This document shows positions 53,583-64,000 of a DNA stretch of 64,000 nucleotides, one piece after another (the stretch's first letter is position 1; each line of letters opens with the position of its first letter). Under the pieces are notes generated by a model that worked only from the letters and a program-made list of their open reading frames with translations, made no database searches and was not told the origin of the DNA. Location: NCBI GenBank assembly GCA_963921425.1, contig OY992839.1, positions 8,225,409 through 8,289,408 of the forward strand. Reading direction: 5' to 3'. This stretch comes from Dryas octopetala (lineage: Eukaryota; Streptophyta; Magnoliopsida; Rosales; Rosaceae). Made by a program: the position numbers and the translations under genes.

Positions 53583-54809
53583 GGAAAAATTATGATGATC
53601 CTTCATAACCCAATGTGTGTCATACAAAAACAAATGAAGAAGGTCAAAATATCCTCAGGTGTGTGCAATTCCATGTTAGCGTCCCAGCATTTAAGAAGTC
53701 CTCATTAATTCAAGCAATGTCTAGAAATCCTCATTAATCCTTACGAACGACAACGTGGGTGGGCATCCCATAAGAACAACAATGCGGCTAAATAGGTCGA
53801 ATCTTAGGTTTATAAAATGAGGGTACACAAATCGCCTAATAAAATAGTTTTTTGGGCCAAATGATAAGTGCTTGCTTGTAAGGATTAAGAAACACGAGTT
53901 GACAAAAAAAAAAAAAAAAGATTTAAGGAATACAAAAATAGAGCTATAAACCTTTCTACAGTTCTACTAAACTCAAAGGAAATGCAAATCAACTAACTTA
54001 TTTTTCAGTATAAATTCAAAACCAATTGAGAATGGTTGGTGAGACCCAATTCACATTCTTAACGCAAAATACACTCAACACAGTATTATTGTTAGGATAT
54101 GCTTTGATCTTCATGATTCCCTTGTTGAATATTGCAGACCACATTGGACCCACATCATTGTTAAAGTCGACATTTACTCATAACAATGGTAAAGCTATAA
54201 AAAAAAATTGCTTAATGCATGTCATGGTCACTGAGGACTTTATTCTTGAAGCCTGTCTCAATATCTCATGCTCATAGTGGATAAGAATAACATGTACATG
54301 GCTAAAAGTTTAAAATAATAAAATGTTGGGCTTAATAAGAATATTTTCTGTTGGTTCCAGATAGACATCAAGAGAAGAAGTCTAGTATGTCCCTGCGCAC
54401 CTCCAATAGCCATATTAAGCTACCACCTTCACCTTCCAACTGCTATCTTTCTCTTAAATTGCTACCTATTTTTTTTTAAGGTACCACTTGTAATGGGACA
54501 ATCTCACATTGTCATTAAAAAAAAAAAAATCATATTGTCATCTAGTTATTAATTTATTGCGATGTGGGATTCATGTTTAATTTATTCACTATTTTATAAA
54601 GATTAATTAACATGTGGTTCTAAAATTAATTGATGTAGAGAAAAATATGGATGAAGTGATGAACATGGAAGCATTTATAATTGGTTGTTGGATAATCGAG
54701 GTGTCTTGGGTCAGTTTTTGTGTACCAAAGTATTTCCTTTAACAGATTAAAGGCAGACAATCTCATGGTGATGTTAATGTTATTGCAACATGTATACGTG
54801 TTAATTTTT

Positions 54810-54826
54810 GGGTTTAGGGTTTAGGG
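54810..54826 (+). promoter_or_regulatory. Interstitial telomere-like repeat
   Basis: GGGTTTAGGGTTTAGGG matches the plant telomere unit TTTAGGG. It is about 90 bases before the TATA box of the small ORF at 55033, so it could act as a telobox, or simply be a repair scar. No longer array is present. Confidence 0.5.
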
Positions 54827-54908
54827 TTAATTTTTAAGTCTCAGTCATGTGAGACCAACCCAAAAGTGTAGGGTATAGGTGTAAATATCCTATTAACTTC
54901 CTTTGTAG

Positions 54909-54917
54909 TATATAAAT
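54909..54917 (+). promoter_or_regulatory. Probable TATA box of the small ORF
   Basis: TATATAAAT lies about 120 bases before the ATG at 55033, leaving a leader of about 90 bases. A short (AT)n run at about 54938-54952 follows it. The spacing is good for a plant core promoter. Confidence 0.45.
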
Positions 54918-55032
54918 ACAAGTTCTCAATATGGATATATATATATATATAGGAATCAACTGGTATGAGGAGAATAGAAGAAAGTACACCTACTCCCTGC
55001 CGTCGCAGCTATATAGCTAATTTAAGCTAGCC

Positions 55033-55209
55033 ATGGTGATTCAGAGACTGGAACTCTGTTTTGAGCTGCTGAAACTGGCCATAAAGTTTGTCATCGTTGT
55101 AGCTGAAGCAGTAGAGATTGTCCTTCAGCAAAGCTTCTCTCCAGTGCCAACCCACCTTTCAGCTTATACCATCAGTACTCCTTTTCCTTTTGTTGGCTTT
55201 CTTCCTTAG
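55033..55209 (+). CDS. Small protein of unknown function, 58 aa
   Basis: ATG in a favourable context (CCATGG at 55031) opens 58 codons and a TAG stop. The product begins MVIQRLELCFELLKLAIKF and has one hydrophobic helix at about 11-32 rich in Val, Ile, Leu and Ala with acidic residues (ending AEAVEIVLQ). It then has a Ser/Pro/Thr-rich tail ending PFPFVGFLP. The helix is amphipathic rather than a full membrane span. A TATA box and telomere-like motif lie upstream, and a CAG|GTGGGT donor-like site near 55248 could start a 3' UTR intron. I do not recognise a family. It may be a real small gene or a chance frame. Confidence 0.4.
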   Translation: MVIQRLELCFELLKLAIKFVIVVAEAVEIVLQQSFSPVPTHLSAYTISTPFPFVGFLP

Positions 55210-57242
55210 ATCGATTAATACAGTCCAATATATGTAAAGGTTTATCAGGTGGGTATAAATTCCAATTTTGCTAGCTTATTTCATTTTGCCACTACAGATT
55301 AATTTGTGCATAAATGTTAAGATTCTGAGGCTCAGTTTATGCTTACTTGTAAGATCTAGATACCCGTTTGTGAATTTGGTCTGAATTTTTGTTGGGTATA
55401 TGATTTACAAGCTCAGCTTAGCTACTCGAGCTTTGGGAATATGTAGTGTATAATTACATATGAACATTCTTTTATTGTAAGCCGATTTTGCAAAAGTGAG
55501 TTTACTCATTACTCTCTTTAGATTTGCTTCAATATGGCTAATTTGGTTGGTCACAACTCATAGTACCCAAGATGTGATTGCATTTTCAATTTTGTTGTTC
55601 TTAATTGGTTGGCATTGAACATTTTTTTCAAGATCTAATTCACAAACTTTGTCCAATAAGAAAAGGGTTGCATAGATAAGGGTAGGAAGAGAATGGTGTG
55701 AAAATTCCACCCAAAAAAGAAAAAAAGAGAATGGTGTGATTGTCAATGAAAATTTAGTAATTTACTCATGTGAAGCAAAATGCCAAATTCACTGCTGAAT
55801 TGAACAACTTGGATGTTATCCAATTATTACTACCGAACAAATACAGTGATGTCTGGTTGGATATCTGTAGCAGCCAATAATGTTTAGCTGAAAAGATATC
55901 TGATATGACTGTTGGAGATATCGCACTCAACAAGCCACAGGCCCACAGCCCACAGATGGGGAAAAAATTGAACATTGAAAAATCTTTGTAGAGTGAGTTG
56001 GGTAATCAAATGTTGATGGAAATCAATTATTTTTTCAAGATGAAAGGCTGTTTTTTATTTTTCCAAAAATGAACAATTCTTACATGCAACTGTTATATAC
56101 AAAATTCTTCTCACAAAATTAGATTTATGACTGGTGTCAAAAGAAGGTCGATGACTTGGCCGACCTTTCTTTAGCTCTTTGATGAGAACATTGTAGAGAG
56201 AGAAAGAGAGAAAGAAACGGCGATTGAGAAAGGAGAAGGGTTGCCGGCAGTGTGGAAGCCGATGGGGAAAGGGGTTGTTGGAATGGTATTTTGGAAAACT
56301 CATGTATCTATCACATTGTCATGTGGTATCACTAATTCACATGTGGGTGGACGATGAGTTTATACCTCTATGACACATTTACTAATATGAAATGAGAGTG
56401 AAAAATAAATTAGAGAGAGAATGAATTTGAGTTAGAATGAGTCATTCTCATTAAGCCGTTTACTAACCATTGGAAATCATTATAAAATAAAGTTGATTTT
56501 TACTTTTGTATTTAGTAATGATCATGAATCGAAATTAAAACTAGTTTAAATACTAAAACGTTTTATTTTTTAATAGGTATTTTAGGTTAATAAAAAGTTT
56601 GAGGGTAATTTTGGTATGAAGCTATTACTCTAGAGGTGGAATGAGATTCAATACAAAATCTCCCTAAAGAGTGCATGTGATTGATGAAAGAAGAGCCATG
56701 TGATTATTGATTTTGGAGAGCCATGTGATTATTGATTTTGGAGTGGGCATCACTTACTTTTTTATTCCCAAATATAAATAAACACAAGGCTGGAGTGAAA
56801 TGAGAGTGACTCATATTCTTTCCACTCTCATTCCTTGTTAATAAATGTGTCATTATGGTATAGTATTAATACATATACATGTGTTATAATACCACATAGC
56901 AGCGTGCCGGTCACATTGAAAAATTAGTTGGTGTATTGAATTTATTTTTTAATTCATTTTTTTATTGAGGATAAAATATAAATTTTTGAAATTCTTTTGG
57001 AGGGGAGAGTGTATTGAGAAATTGAGTTTAGTACTTTCGTTTATTGTTTTGATAGTCAGGATGCCAACCATTTAAGTGAAATGGAACTGTTTTTTTAAAG
57101 CAACACAAAACTTGTGCTTCTACCATGCAATATTTGCAATTAATCACATTATTATGAGCTACACATGATGCTCATTAGCCTAATAGGAGAAGATAAAGCC
57201 AATTTCCATGGCTTTTTATTTTTAAAATAAAAAACTCAACAA
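55210..57242. other. Intergenic region before the methylesterase gene
   Basis: About 2 kb, AT-rich. It holds a MITE-like inverted repeat at 56368-56855, flanked by arms like those of the 721-875 family (56320 and 56900), and a 25-bp direct tandem duplication at 56693-56742. No gene is recognisable. Confidence 0.45.
56368..56855. repeat. Inverted-repeat element, nested in a fold-back family
   Basis: Left arm GACACATTTACTAATATGAA... and the reverse complement of the right arm GACACATTTATTAACAAGGA... share the words AATGAGAGTG and ACTCAT. Outside lie TCATGTGGTATCACTAATTC on the left and the complement of a similar CTATGTGGTATTATAACACA on the right, which resemble the arms of the 721-875 element. 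Hence one element has probably inserted in another. A 25-bp unit, beginning GAGCCATGTGATTATTG, is duplicated in tandem inside it (56693-56717, 56718-56742). Confidence 0.5.
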
Positions 57243-58744
57243 TCACAAATATTTTTCAGCAATTCTTTGGAGATGCACCCAAAGCTCTAATGGCTTAGAC
57301 ATCATGACCATGTGATCAGATCCTGTGATTTCCACCACACGATTTGGCCGATTTTTCTCAATCATCCACCGTTGAAAAATCCTTCTTCCCACCAAATCTC
57401 CATCGGATATTATAAAAACCCGATTGACTGACCCGTACTTCTCATTGGATAGCTTGAGTTCCTTGGACATGTCCTCTTCACTGAACAAACGCAGTGGTCT
57501 CAGTAACATGATGCCCAGTGCTATATCCTGGAGCAAAATATGACCCATTACTTGAACCGTCAGATCTTGTAGGTTGAAGACAATTGTACGGTTAGATTTT
57601 ACTTACCTCAATTGGGCTAAGTTGGTACACCCTTGTTAATAAGTATAATGGGCCGAATATGAAAGTGGTTGGAGGGTTGTTTGGGCCTTGGTCATATGTG
57701 TATCGACTGTCCAATAGAGATTCTTGTCTCCCGAATGACTTCAATTCCATCAGAAATTCAGAATAAGACCCAAAAACAAATAATTAGAACATAAAAAAGC
57801 TGGAAAGTTTCCCAAAAAAAAATCGTCAAACGCACTGTATCATCAGACTCTTATAATAAATCAATGATATCAACTTATTATTGGTCTATTGGCATTTTTC
57901 ATCATTTTAGATTCTATGTTTGAATTCCCTTTGTCATATACAAAAGAAAAAAACCTAATAAAAATAAATGGGAGTAATTAGCGTTTAATGGTTTCATATG
58001 AATTTTACTAGAATGCGATATATTGCGTCACATATAGAAGAATCGTACCACATAAATGAATTGAGTGTTGTTATTTACACCCAATGATTCATTGATTCAT
58101 TATGCCCAACACCCACATTTTTTTTTTGAATTTTTCAATTCTGCCCTTTCCAATAGCTCCTACTTTTTTTTTTCTTTAAAAATTTAATAAAAATTATGAA
58201 AAGGGTATAACTAGAATATCTTGGATGTTGGGTGTAGTGATCATATATTTGGGTGTGATAACAATAAAGAGCAAATGCAAAGTAGTGGTACCTCTTGATT
58301 AAGAGTGGAAATGTTGAGGGAAGGGCCAGGCATCAAGGCAGTGACAAAAACAGCTACAGAAATCTTACTCGGAAACCTTTCCATGGCTTGAGAAATGGCC
58401 AACCCACCAAGACTATGACCCACAAGGATGACCCTTTCATGTGGAGGAAGGGATTCCATGAATTCCCTCAAGGGCTTGAAGAAGTCAGAAATTGATTCCA
58501 AGTCCTTTGCCTGCTGTGGCTCAACCCCAGAAGCAGCCAAGTCTAGGGCAGTGAAATTGTGGCCAGAGGACTTTATTAGGGTCACAAGCTTGTACCAAGA
58601 CCAAGCTCCAAAGCAGGACCCATGAACTAAAACAAAGTGCTTCTTGTCAGATTGTGTGGGCTTTGATTCTATCTTGTTTAGCACACAGAGAAGAATGATT
58701 AGAAGAGTGAGTGATATGGTCAAATGATGCTTTCTTTGATCCAT
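57243..58744 (-). CDS. Methylesterase/SABP2-like alpha/beta hydrolase with signal peptide, 3 exons, 289 aa
   Basis: MES-family hydrolases remove methyl groups from methyl salicylate, methyl jasmonate, methyl IAA or alkaloid esters; the substrate here is unknown. Exons: 58292-58744, 57607-57738, 57243-57527; phase 0, GT-AG. The catalytic triad is visible: Ser111 in GHSLGG, Asp239 in ISDGDL, His267 in GSDHMVMMSKP. The oxyanion region HGSCFGAWSW (41-50) is typical. Length is 289, against about 260 for cytosolic SABP2. The difference is an N-terminal hydrophobic segment (about 9-24, SLTLLIILLCVLN) like a cleavable secretion signal, with possible N-glycosylation sites at Asn63 and Asn144. Hydroxynitrile lyases share the fold, but the triad context alone cannot separate the two. 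Intron 1 is 553 bases. Confidence 0.88.
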
Positions 58745-61445
58745 GTGTGTTTGGGTTAATTGGTACGTTACACAGTTACAGTACTATATTGATTAGGAAG
58801 CATATATATTATGTTTGTTGTTTATCAATTTATACTCCACAAGTTCAGCGGGTTAGGTTTTGACTAGAAGCTATTCTTCGACAAATCATTTTCTTGAAGA
58901 TGATGTGATAAGGTTTCGACCATTTTTCCTTTCATTGAATTTGACTGCAATTTAAAATTCTAGGGCTATCTAGTTTGAACGGGGCTGGTTTTGTTTTTAT
59001 TTTTTATTTTGTCACACAAGTATAAAGTGATCGAATTGTCTTGTATATTTTATAATCTTAAATAAGTCTAAGTTGAATGAACGTGTTTTTTTATTTGTTA
59101 TTATTTTTTGGTTTGGAGATGGGGAATCAATACAAACCCGGAGGAAAGTCGGGTTATTACCCACGTGTTCATCCCAAACAGGTCCACCTGTCAAGAAGGG
59201 AAACATCACAAGCAAATATAGTGCCATCACCTGTTCACAAAAGGTGAGTAATCATCATCACTCTCACTGACTGTTGTTCATCGATCTTGTACACTTAATG
59301 ACTTAACCGTAGGAGATCCTTTGGCCGGTGCCACACCGGTGCCTAGATGACTCACTGCGGTTTGTTTATTGTACACAGGGCGATTGACAAGCTTACCGAA
59401 CTAGATCCTCAGAGACCACCGACGAAGGCAACTCAACCACCGACCTGTTTTTGTTAATTGTTCAACAACACAAGTGATGAAGGAATTAAATTGATGTTAA
59501 CCTGTCAATACGTGCGGTTTATAGCTTTGGTGGGAAAAGCACTCTCTCAAACACGGTGGCAAGGGTTCCACTTGCCTTCTCGCTCTACTACGAATCGTTA
59601 CTTTACTTACAATCTCTATGAAATAACTTATTTTCTAAATTAATAAAATCATTAGATTGATTGTAGTGGCTGACACACACCAGTACACCACAAATGTCGA
59701 TATCAACAAACCTCAACTTATTCAAACATGTTATGCTTGCCTCATTTCTCTGAAATTAATCTCTAATTTTACGAGTTAGAGTCATATATTCTTCATATGT
59801 CATCTCATAGTCAAAACTCAGTACTAGTTTTGTGCATCATCACGAGATGAACAGAAGCAAAAGAATATTCAAGAAGCAAAAGAAAATGAATGATGAAGAA
59901 GAAATAAATGAAGCTCTTAGATTGATTAATGAGATGAAGTTACAGAGAACGAGAGATACACAAAGCTTAATTATATCAAGAGTCAGCTAAACCAACGAAA
60001 CAGACTAACAAGACTAACAACAATTTCAACTAACTCATTCCTTTCTAACTGAGTAATCCACATGTCACATTTCTATTGGCCAATACTAACTAATCCTTTT
60101 AACAACTAGAGCCACTAGAATTCTGACAGCTGTATACTTAACATCCCCCTCAACCTCAGCAAGGGGACCAAGTCTGACGTTGCCATGACATATGATTACC
60201 AGCAAGAATTGTGTGCTCCACTTCTTCAACCTTGCTTTCAATCTCTGAAACTACATACATATATAGTTCTTATCTAGCCATCATTCTCCAACAAGATATC
60301 CACTTAATTCGTTTCTTAGTAATGCTTTTGTGAATACCTTTTTGTGTAGTAATGTTAGATCAATTATTCATAAGGAAAGTATAGAGTTATTTGATTGGTC
60401 TATTATATACCATCAAAATTTAAGGCCGGCGGTTAATTAATTGTATTGGATTAGTGGCTTCTTTGGTCATTTTGTGCTACATATTGCTTTTTTCTTTCTT
60501 TCTTTTTGTATATTGCTAAAATAATTTGTTACCAATTAAGTTGTTTGGGCCTAAGTTATTTCCATCATTTCGGGTTATATCATTTAAATGCCTTTCTTCA
60601 TGTTTTATTGACATGTTGAAATTTTTTGAAAGGCTAAGATTAGAAGTGTACATGGTACCATTTTAATCGAGTAGAGGACCAACAACATCATAGGCATGGT
60701 TTTGTCCAACAACATTCTTATAAAGCATAGCCTTTCCTATTCTCGTAAGAAATGGAGTAGTGTGTGGGTCTCTCTCACTCTTCCTCTCTCTATCGACTAG
60801 GGTGGAGACAAGATTCTATGTTAGAGGGCTGAAATATAAATATTTAATTCTCACCAATATCTCACCAAATAATTTTAATATATAGTGTCTAAAATTTTTT
60901 TTCTATAACTATTCTTATTATTACAAAAAAATAGTATGAAATTGTAAAGTTGTGTACATATACATATATTAAATTCTCATATAATTAGTATGAATATATG
61001 GTATGACACATTCTTGGAATGAAACTACACCAAAAATATATTCATAAAATTTTTGTAAATTCATATACATATATATACAACTAGAGTTTATTTATTATGA
61101 GCATGTTAAGAAATTATGGTTGGAATAATATGTTTTATACATTTGTTGCACTAATCATCAACATCATCAATTGTCTTTAACGCTTTGTGTAATACCTAGT
61201 TTTTAAATGTTAATTTTCTTATTTGATTTAATAGAGGGATTTTATTTAAGAAATTGACAAGATGTATGGTTCTTAAAACAAAGGAAACTTATAAGAATAA
61301 ATTATCAATGGTTGTAGCTTTTTACAAGTATAAATGTGGGGGAAAAAAATTAATTACATACAAAAAGTTGGGCTAAGAATAAAATACAAAATAATGGGGT
61401 TCAAATAAATCCAATCTTAAAAAAAAAAAAAAAAAAGGATCAATT
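58745..61445. other. Intergenic region between methylesterase gene and its truncated copy
   Basis: The first ~200 bases are the promoter of the esterase gene and are duplicated beside the copy. The remainder is AT-rich. Around 60080-60240 the phrase TAACATCCCCCTCAACCTCA recalls the leader of some copia-type elements, but no frame or LTR pair is visible. No gene is recognisable. Confidence 0.4.
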
Positions 61446-61692
61446 AGGGCAGTGATATTGTGACCAGAGGACTCTATTAGGGTCACAACTCACAAGCTAG
61501 CTTGTACCAAGACCAAGCTCCAAATTTGACCAAAAAAAAAAGAAAAGACCAAGCTCCAAAGCAGGACCCATGGACTAAAACAAAGTGCTTCTTGTTAGGT
61601 TGTGTGGGCTTTGATTCTATCTTGTTTGGCACACAGAGAAAAATGATTAGAAGAGTGAGTGATATGGTGAAATGATGGTTTCTTTGATCCAT
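61446..61692 (-). pseudogene. Truncated, internally rearranged copy of the methylesterase gene
   Basis: The first ~60 codons are duplicated from the gene at 58744: MDQRNHHFTISLTLLIIFLC, against MDQRKHHLTISLTLLIILLC. After HGSCFGAWS, an insertion and a partial repeat of GAWSW are seen; then a small insertion near 61485-61500 breaks the frame after YKLA. The copy ends at about 61446 (the ...TALD part), next to a poly(A) run, so the whole active site is missing. The duplicated DNA includes the promoter and leader upstream to about 61925, which indicates a segmental, not a retroposed, copy. Confidence 0.85.
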
Positions 61693-61925
61693 GTGTGTTT
61701 GGGTTGGTTACATAGTTACACTATATATATTGATTAGGAAGCATACATGCATATATATACATATGTTTGTTGTTTACCAATTTATACTCATCAAGTTCAG
61801 CGGGTTAGGTTTTGACAAGAAGCTATTCTTGGACGTACAAATCATTCTCTTGAAGATGATGTGATCAACTTTTATATTCAACCATTTTTCCTTTTTATTA
61901 AATTTGACTACAATTTAAAGTTGTA
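61693..61925 (-). repeat. Duplicated promoter region of the methylesterase gene
   Basis: The sequence matches that upstream of the intact gene (58745-58945): shared blocks include ATTGATTAGGAAGCATA, CAAGTTCAGCGGGTTAGGTT and TTGAAGATGATGTGAT. Small gaps are present, such as extra CATGCATATATATA in the copy. The right limit is approximate. Confidence 0.75.
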
Positions 61926-63529
61926 TCTCCAGAGAATATAAGGTTAGCATTTGTCTAGAAGAGTGACTTTAATGTGATTGGTAGAAATATATCATCTAAA
62001 CAGACACATGTGACTCACTCAATCGCAAAAGGATGAACATAAAACCAACTTTAAACCTCCTAGATTCAAACATTCACAAATACAAAATATAAAAGATTTT
62101 ACACATGTTATGTGTGATAAGTGATTAGAGGTATCTAGTCTTTGCTTAAAACTATATATAACACTTAGTCTCTTGACACGTATTTTGCGCATACAAATTA
62201 ACTATATTTTTCTTCTATTGCGCATATAATTTTTTTAAAAGATGTTGTTTTAATGGTTCACTTAAAGTTATACAATATAGATGACAGAGCTAGTGAGCCA
62301 TGTGGGTTTTTCTTGTTAAAAAAGAAAAATTAATAAGTAAATTAAATAAACGTCTTGCAACATATTGGACCCCTTCAAATTATATAAAACAATTGAATTT
62401 GATTTTTCTCTTGTTATCTTTGTCACGTTATTTTTGTTATTAGACATATAACGTGAACACTATGAATTTGATCCCTAGGCAATAAATATATTTAGCACCT
62501 ATGAGCACATGGCTACATGACACATATCCTCGATCTTCACTAATCGAACGTTTCGGTTTCATTAATTATTAACATTGCTGATGCCATTGGTGAAAACAAA
62601 TTTCAATCTTGAATCTTGTAGGATTATTATGATCGAATGGTTGGCGAGAACGTGTATTGATTGCAATAAGATTTCAGCCTTGTACATTTTTTTTTTTTGG
62701 TCTTAGTGAGGTATTTTTTTGGACGAGTTAAATTCTACTTCTCTTATAGGGTGCTTTAAGTAAAGGACAATAAATATGATTTCATTACCACAATGACAGT
62801 CGGTTGCAATAATAATTTTCAAGACAAAAATTACGGTGAAGTGTTCGACAGCTGTATTTGTAAAATTTAAGGCACGTGCATTTGTTAACATTACAGGCTT
62901 TACAGCTACATTATATATTTTGAATAAAACCCCTAATTTTAAATATTTAATCAACAAATCTCTTAAAACACATTATAAACAACTAAATCAACCCAACAAA
63001 TATCAAGATGTAAGTAAAAAATAAAAAATAAAAAAATTGAACGCTAATTGCAGATACTGATGCAGCTCAATTTGCAGATGCAATTATAACAAGTGCTCAA
63101 GCTTCATCAACTCTGTCAATTCCTTCCATACCGAAATTAGTGTCATCGGGATTTGTAGGTCGAAAGTTGCTCGGAAAATCTCTTAAACAGATATCTGTCA
63201 TTTACAAATTGGTCTTATTTGTGCAATAGTCTATGTTTATGAAATTGTAAATTAAGTGGAGGGCTTCGTATCAAAATATGACACATAAGGGAGGTCTCTT
63301 TTTTTTTTTTTTGTTCTTTTCAGAAGGGAGATCTCTCATATGTCTCTCCTTTTTAGCTCTGATGCTTTTTCATTGTAAATTGTAACACTCATTTGTTTAT
63401 AGTGAAACAGAGCACAACTAAAGTAGACGTAGTTCTAATCCAAATAAGATCGGATCAACCACTATACACTTTCGTGTTCTCCTATTTTTGAGCATCAATT
63501 AACAGTTATATATTAATTTGAGTGTGTAC
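61926..63529. other. Gap between truncated esterase copy and UGT85A-like fragment
   Basis: AT-rich, with short poly(T) runs near 62690 and 63300. A plus-strand frame at 63058-63180, starting after a TTGCAG acceptor-like site, has protein-like composition (DAAQFADAIITSAQ...), but I cannot place it in a family and it has no start or second exon. Confidence 0.35.
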
Positions 63530-63964
63530 CTTTTTTCAATCAAAGCGCGATATTGATTATATGCCATGAAGCTGATGCATGCAGTGATCGTGTAGACCAG
63601 TGCGGTGGGGATTCCAAGTTCTTCAGCGGCTGTGATGGAGAAGGTCGACATGAAACCATCTGAAACTAAAGTGAGGAGATCACAAAACGGAGCCAACAAG
63701 TTATTTTTTTCTGACGGCCTCACAAACTAAAGTGAGGTCTTGGGTGGCATTTGAATCTGATCGAATCTGAATCTGGAAGGCCATCTGAGATGGTTTCGAA
63801 CTGAAAATCGGGCAAGCCATCGAGAGAGTTGGGGCCTGGAGATATAAGAAAGCGCATGCATATGGTTGAACTTAACTCTGTCTTTGACAAAGATTATGTA
63901 AAAGCCTTTGTGGTGGAGGAGCTTTGCAAATTTAAGCATTGCCATTACCTTGGAACCCTATATC
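63530..63964 (-). pseudogene. Broken UGT85A-type UDP-glycosyltransferase fragment (N-terminal domain)
   Basis: Family enzymes transfer sugar from UDP-sugar to small hydrophobic acceptors. The minus strand codes, in successive and different frames, MLKFAKLLHHKGF and IIFV (strand 1 and helix), then GPNSLDGLPDFQFETISDGL, then LLAPFCDLLTLVSDGFM and ITAAEELGIPTALV. All are hallmarks of the UGT85A N-terminal domain. Frame shifts occur between these blocks, the usual dipeptide region QGHxNP is disrupted, and about 15 residues before VSDG are deleted. The breakpoint bears a repeated CCTCACTTTAGTTT. No C-terminal sugar-binding (PSPG) domain follows before 63499. It is a pseudogene fragment; it may continue past the right edge only as promoter. 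Confidence 0.75.
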
Positions 63965-64000
63965 TTGGATTGGGTCCGTTAACTTTAAGTTACTTATAGC

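Larger units (their letters stand above)
51640..55032. other. Repeat-rich intergenic region right of the kinesin gene
   Basis: About 3.4 kb. The kinesin promoter and an MSA-like site lie at the left end. Next comes a repeat made of ACACGA/CATGAC words at 51775-51925 and 52400-52740, split by a smaller insert. A MITE with target duplication follows at 53034-53582, then a telomere-like block at 54810-54826 (two and a half TTTAGGG units). The promoter of the small ORF closes the region. The frame at 54026-54277 has no known relatives I can name. Confidence 0.45.

Noticed and set aside
54026..54277. 83-codon plus-strand frame as a gene
   Set aside because: No promoter, no family resemblance and AT-rich composition; kept only as a note.
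57243..58744. Hydroxynitrile lyase as the main call for the alpha/beta hydrolase
   Set aside because: The fold and triad are shared, but there is no lyase-specific feature I can verify; methylesterase is the safer family name.

Overview
This is a 64-kb piece of plant nuclear DNA. The genes have many introns with GT-AG borders. The proteins are plant-specific (a subclass III SnRK2 kinase, a KIN-12 phragmoplast kinesin, a plastid-type ArgC, a MES-type methylesterase, a UGT85-type glycosyltransferase remnant). The spaces between genes are AT-rich and full of small inverted-repeat transposons and GA/CT microsatellites. A eudicot is certain enough; a woody rosid such as a Rosaceae species is only a guess from general look. 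All exon borders below were worked out by hand from reading frame, splice sites and remembered family sequences; no alignment was run.

Layout, left to right. 1-321 (-): start of an organelle-targeted protein that runs off the window. 5331-9981 (+): complete SnRK2.6/OST1-type ABA-signalling kinase, 9 exons, 364 aa. 12858-17961 (-): KH-domain RNA-binding protein, 7 exons, 540 aa, with a LINE remnant in its last intron. 18000-24700: transposon debris and microsatellites. 24722-27641 (-): three-exon membrane protein with a likely plastid transit peptide. 30891-34859 (-): N-acetyl-gamma-glutamyl-phosphate reductase of arginine synthesis, 13 exons, 393 aa. 35110-36166: a GC-rich Mutator-like element. 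37484-51262 (-): a giant KIN-12 (POK2-like) kinesin, 36 coding exons and about 3014 aa, with a 5' UTR intron. 51640-55000: nested repeats. 55033-55209 (+): a possible 58-aa protein with a TATA box. 57243-58744 (-): methylesterase-like alpha/beta hydrolase with a signal peptide, plus a truncated duplicate at 61446-61692 (-). 63530-63964 (-): broken UGT85A-like fragment.

The genes do not form a pathway or cluster; they act in separate processes (stomatal/ABA signalling, RNA binding, arginine synthesis, cytokinesis, ester hydrolysis). I found no CRISPR array, operon-like cluster, virus or complete transposase. The most unusual items are a tRNA-Cys-like half molecule flanked by an 18-bp direct repeat inside a kinesin intron, a GC-AG intron in the same gene, several inverted-repeat elements whose target duplications can be read directly, a Pack-MULE-like element carrying an in-frame 33-bp repeat, and the secreted version of a normally cytosolic esterase family. 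I do not see a convincing new biological system.
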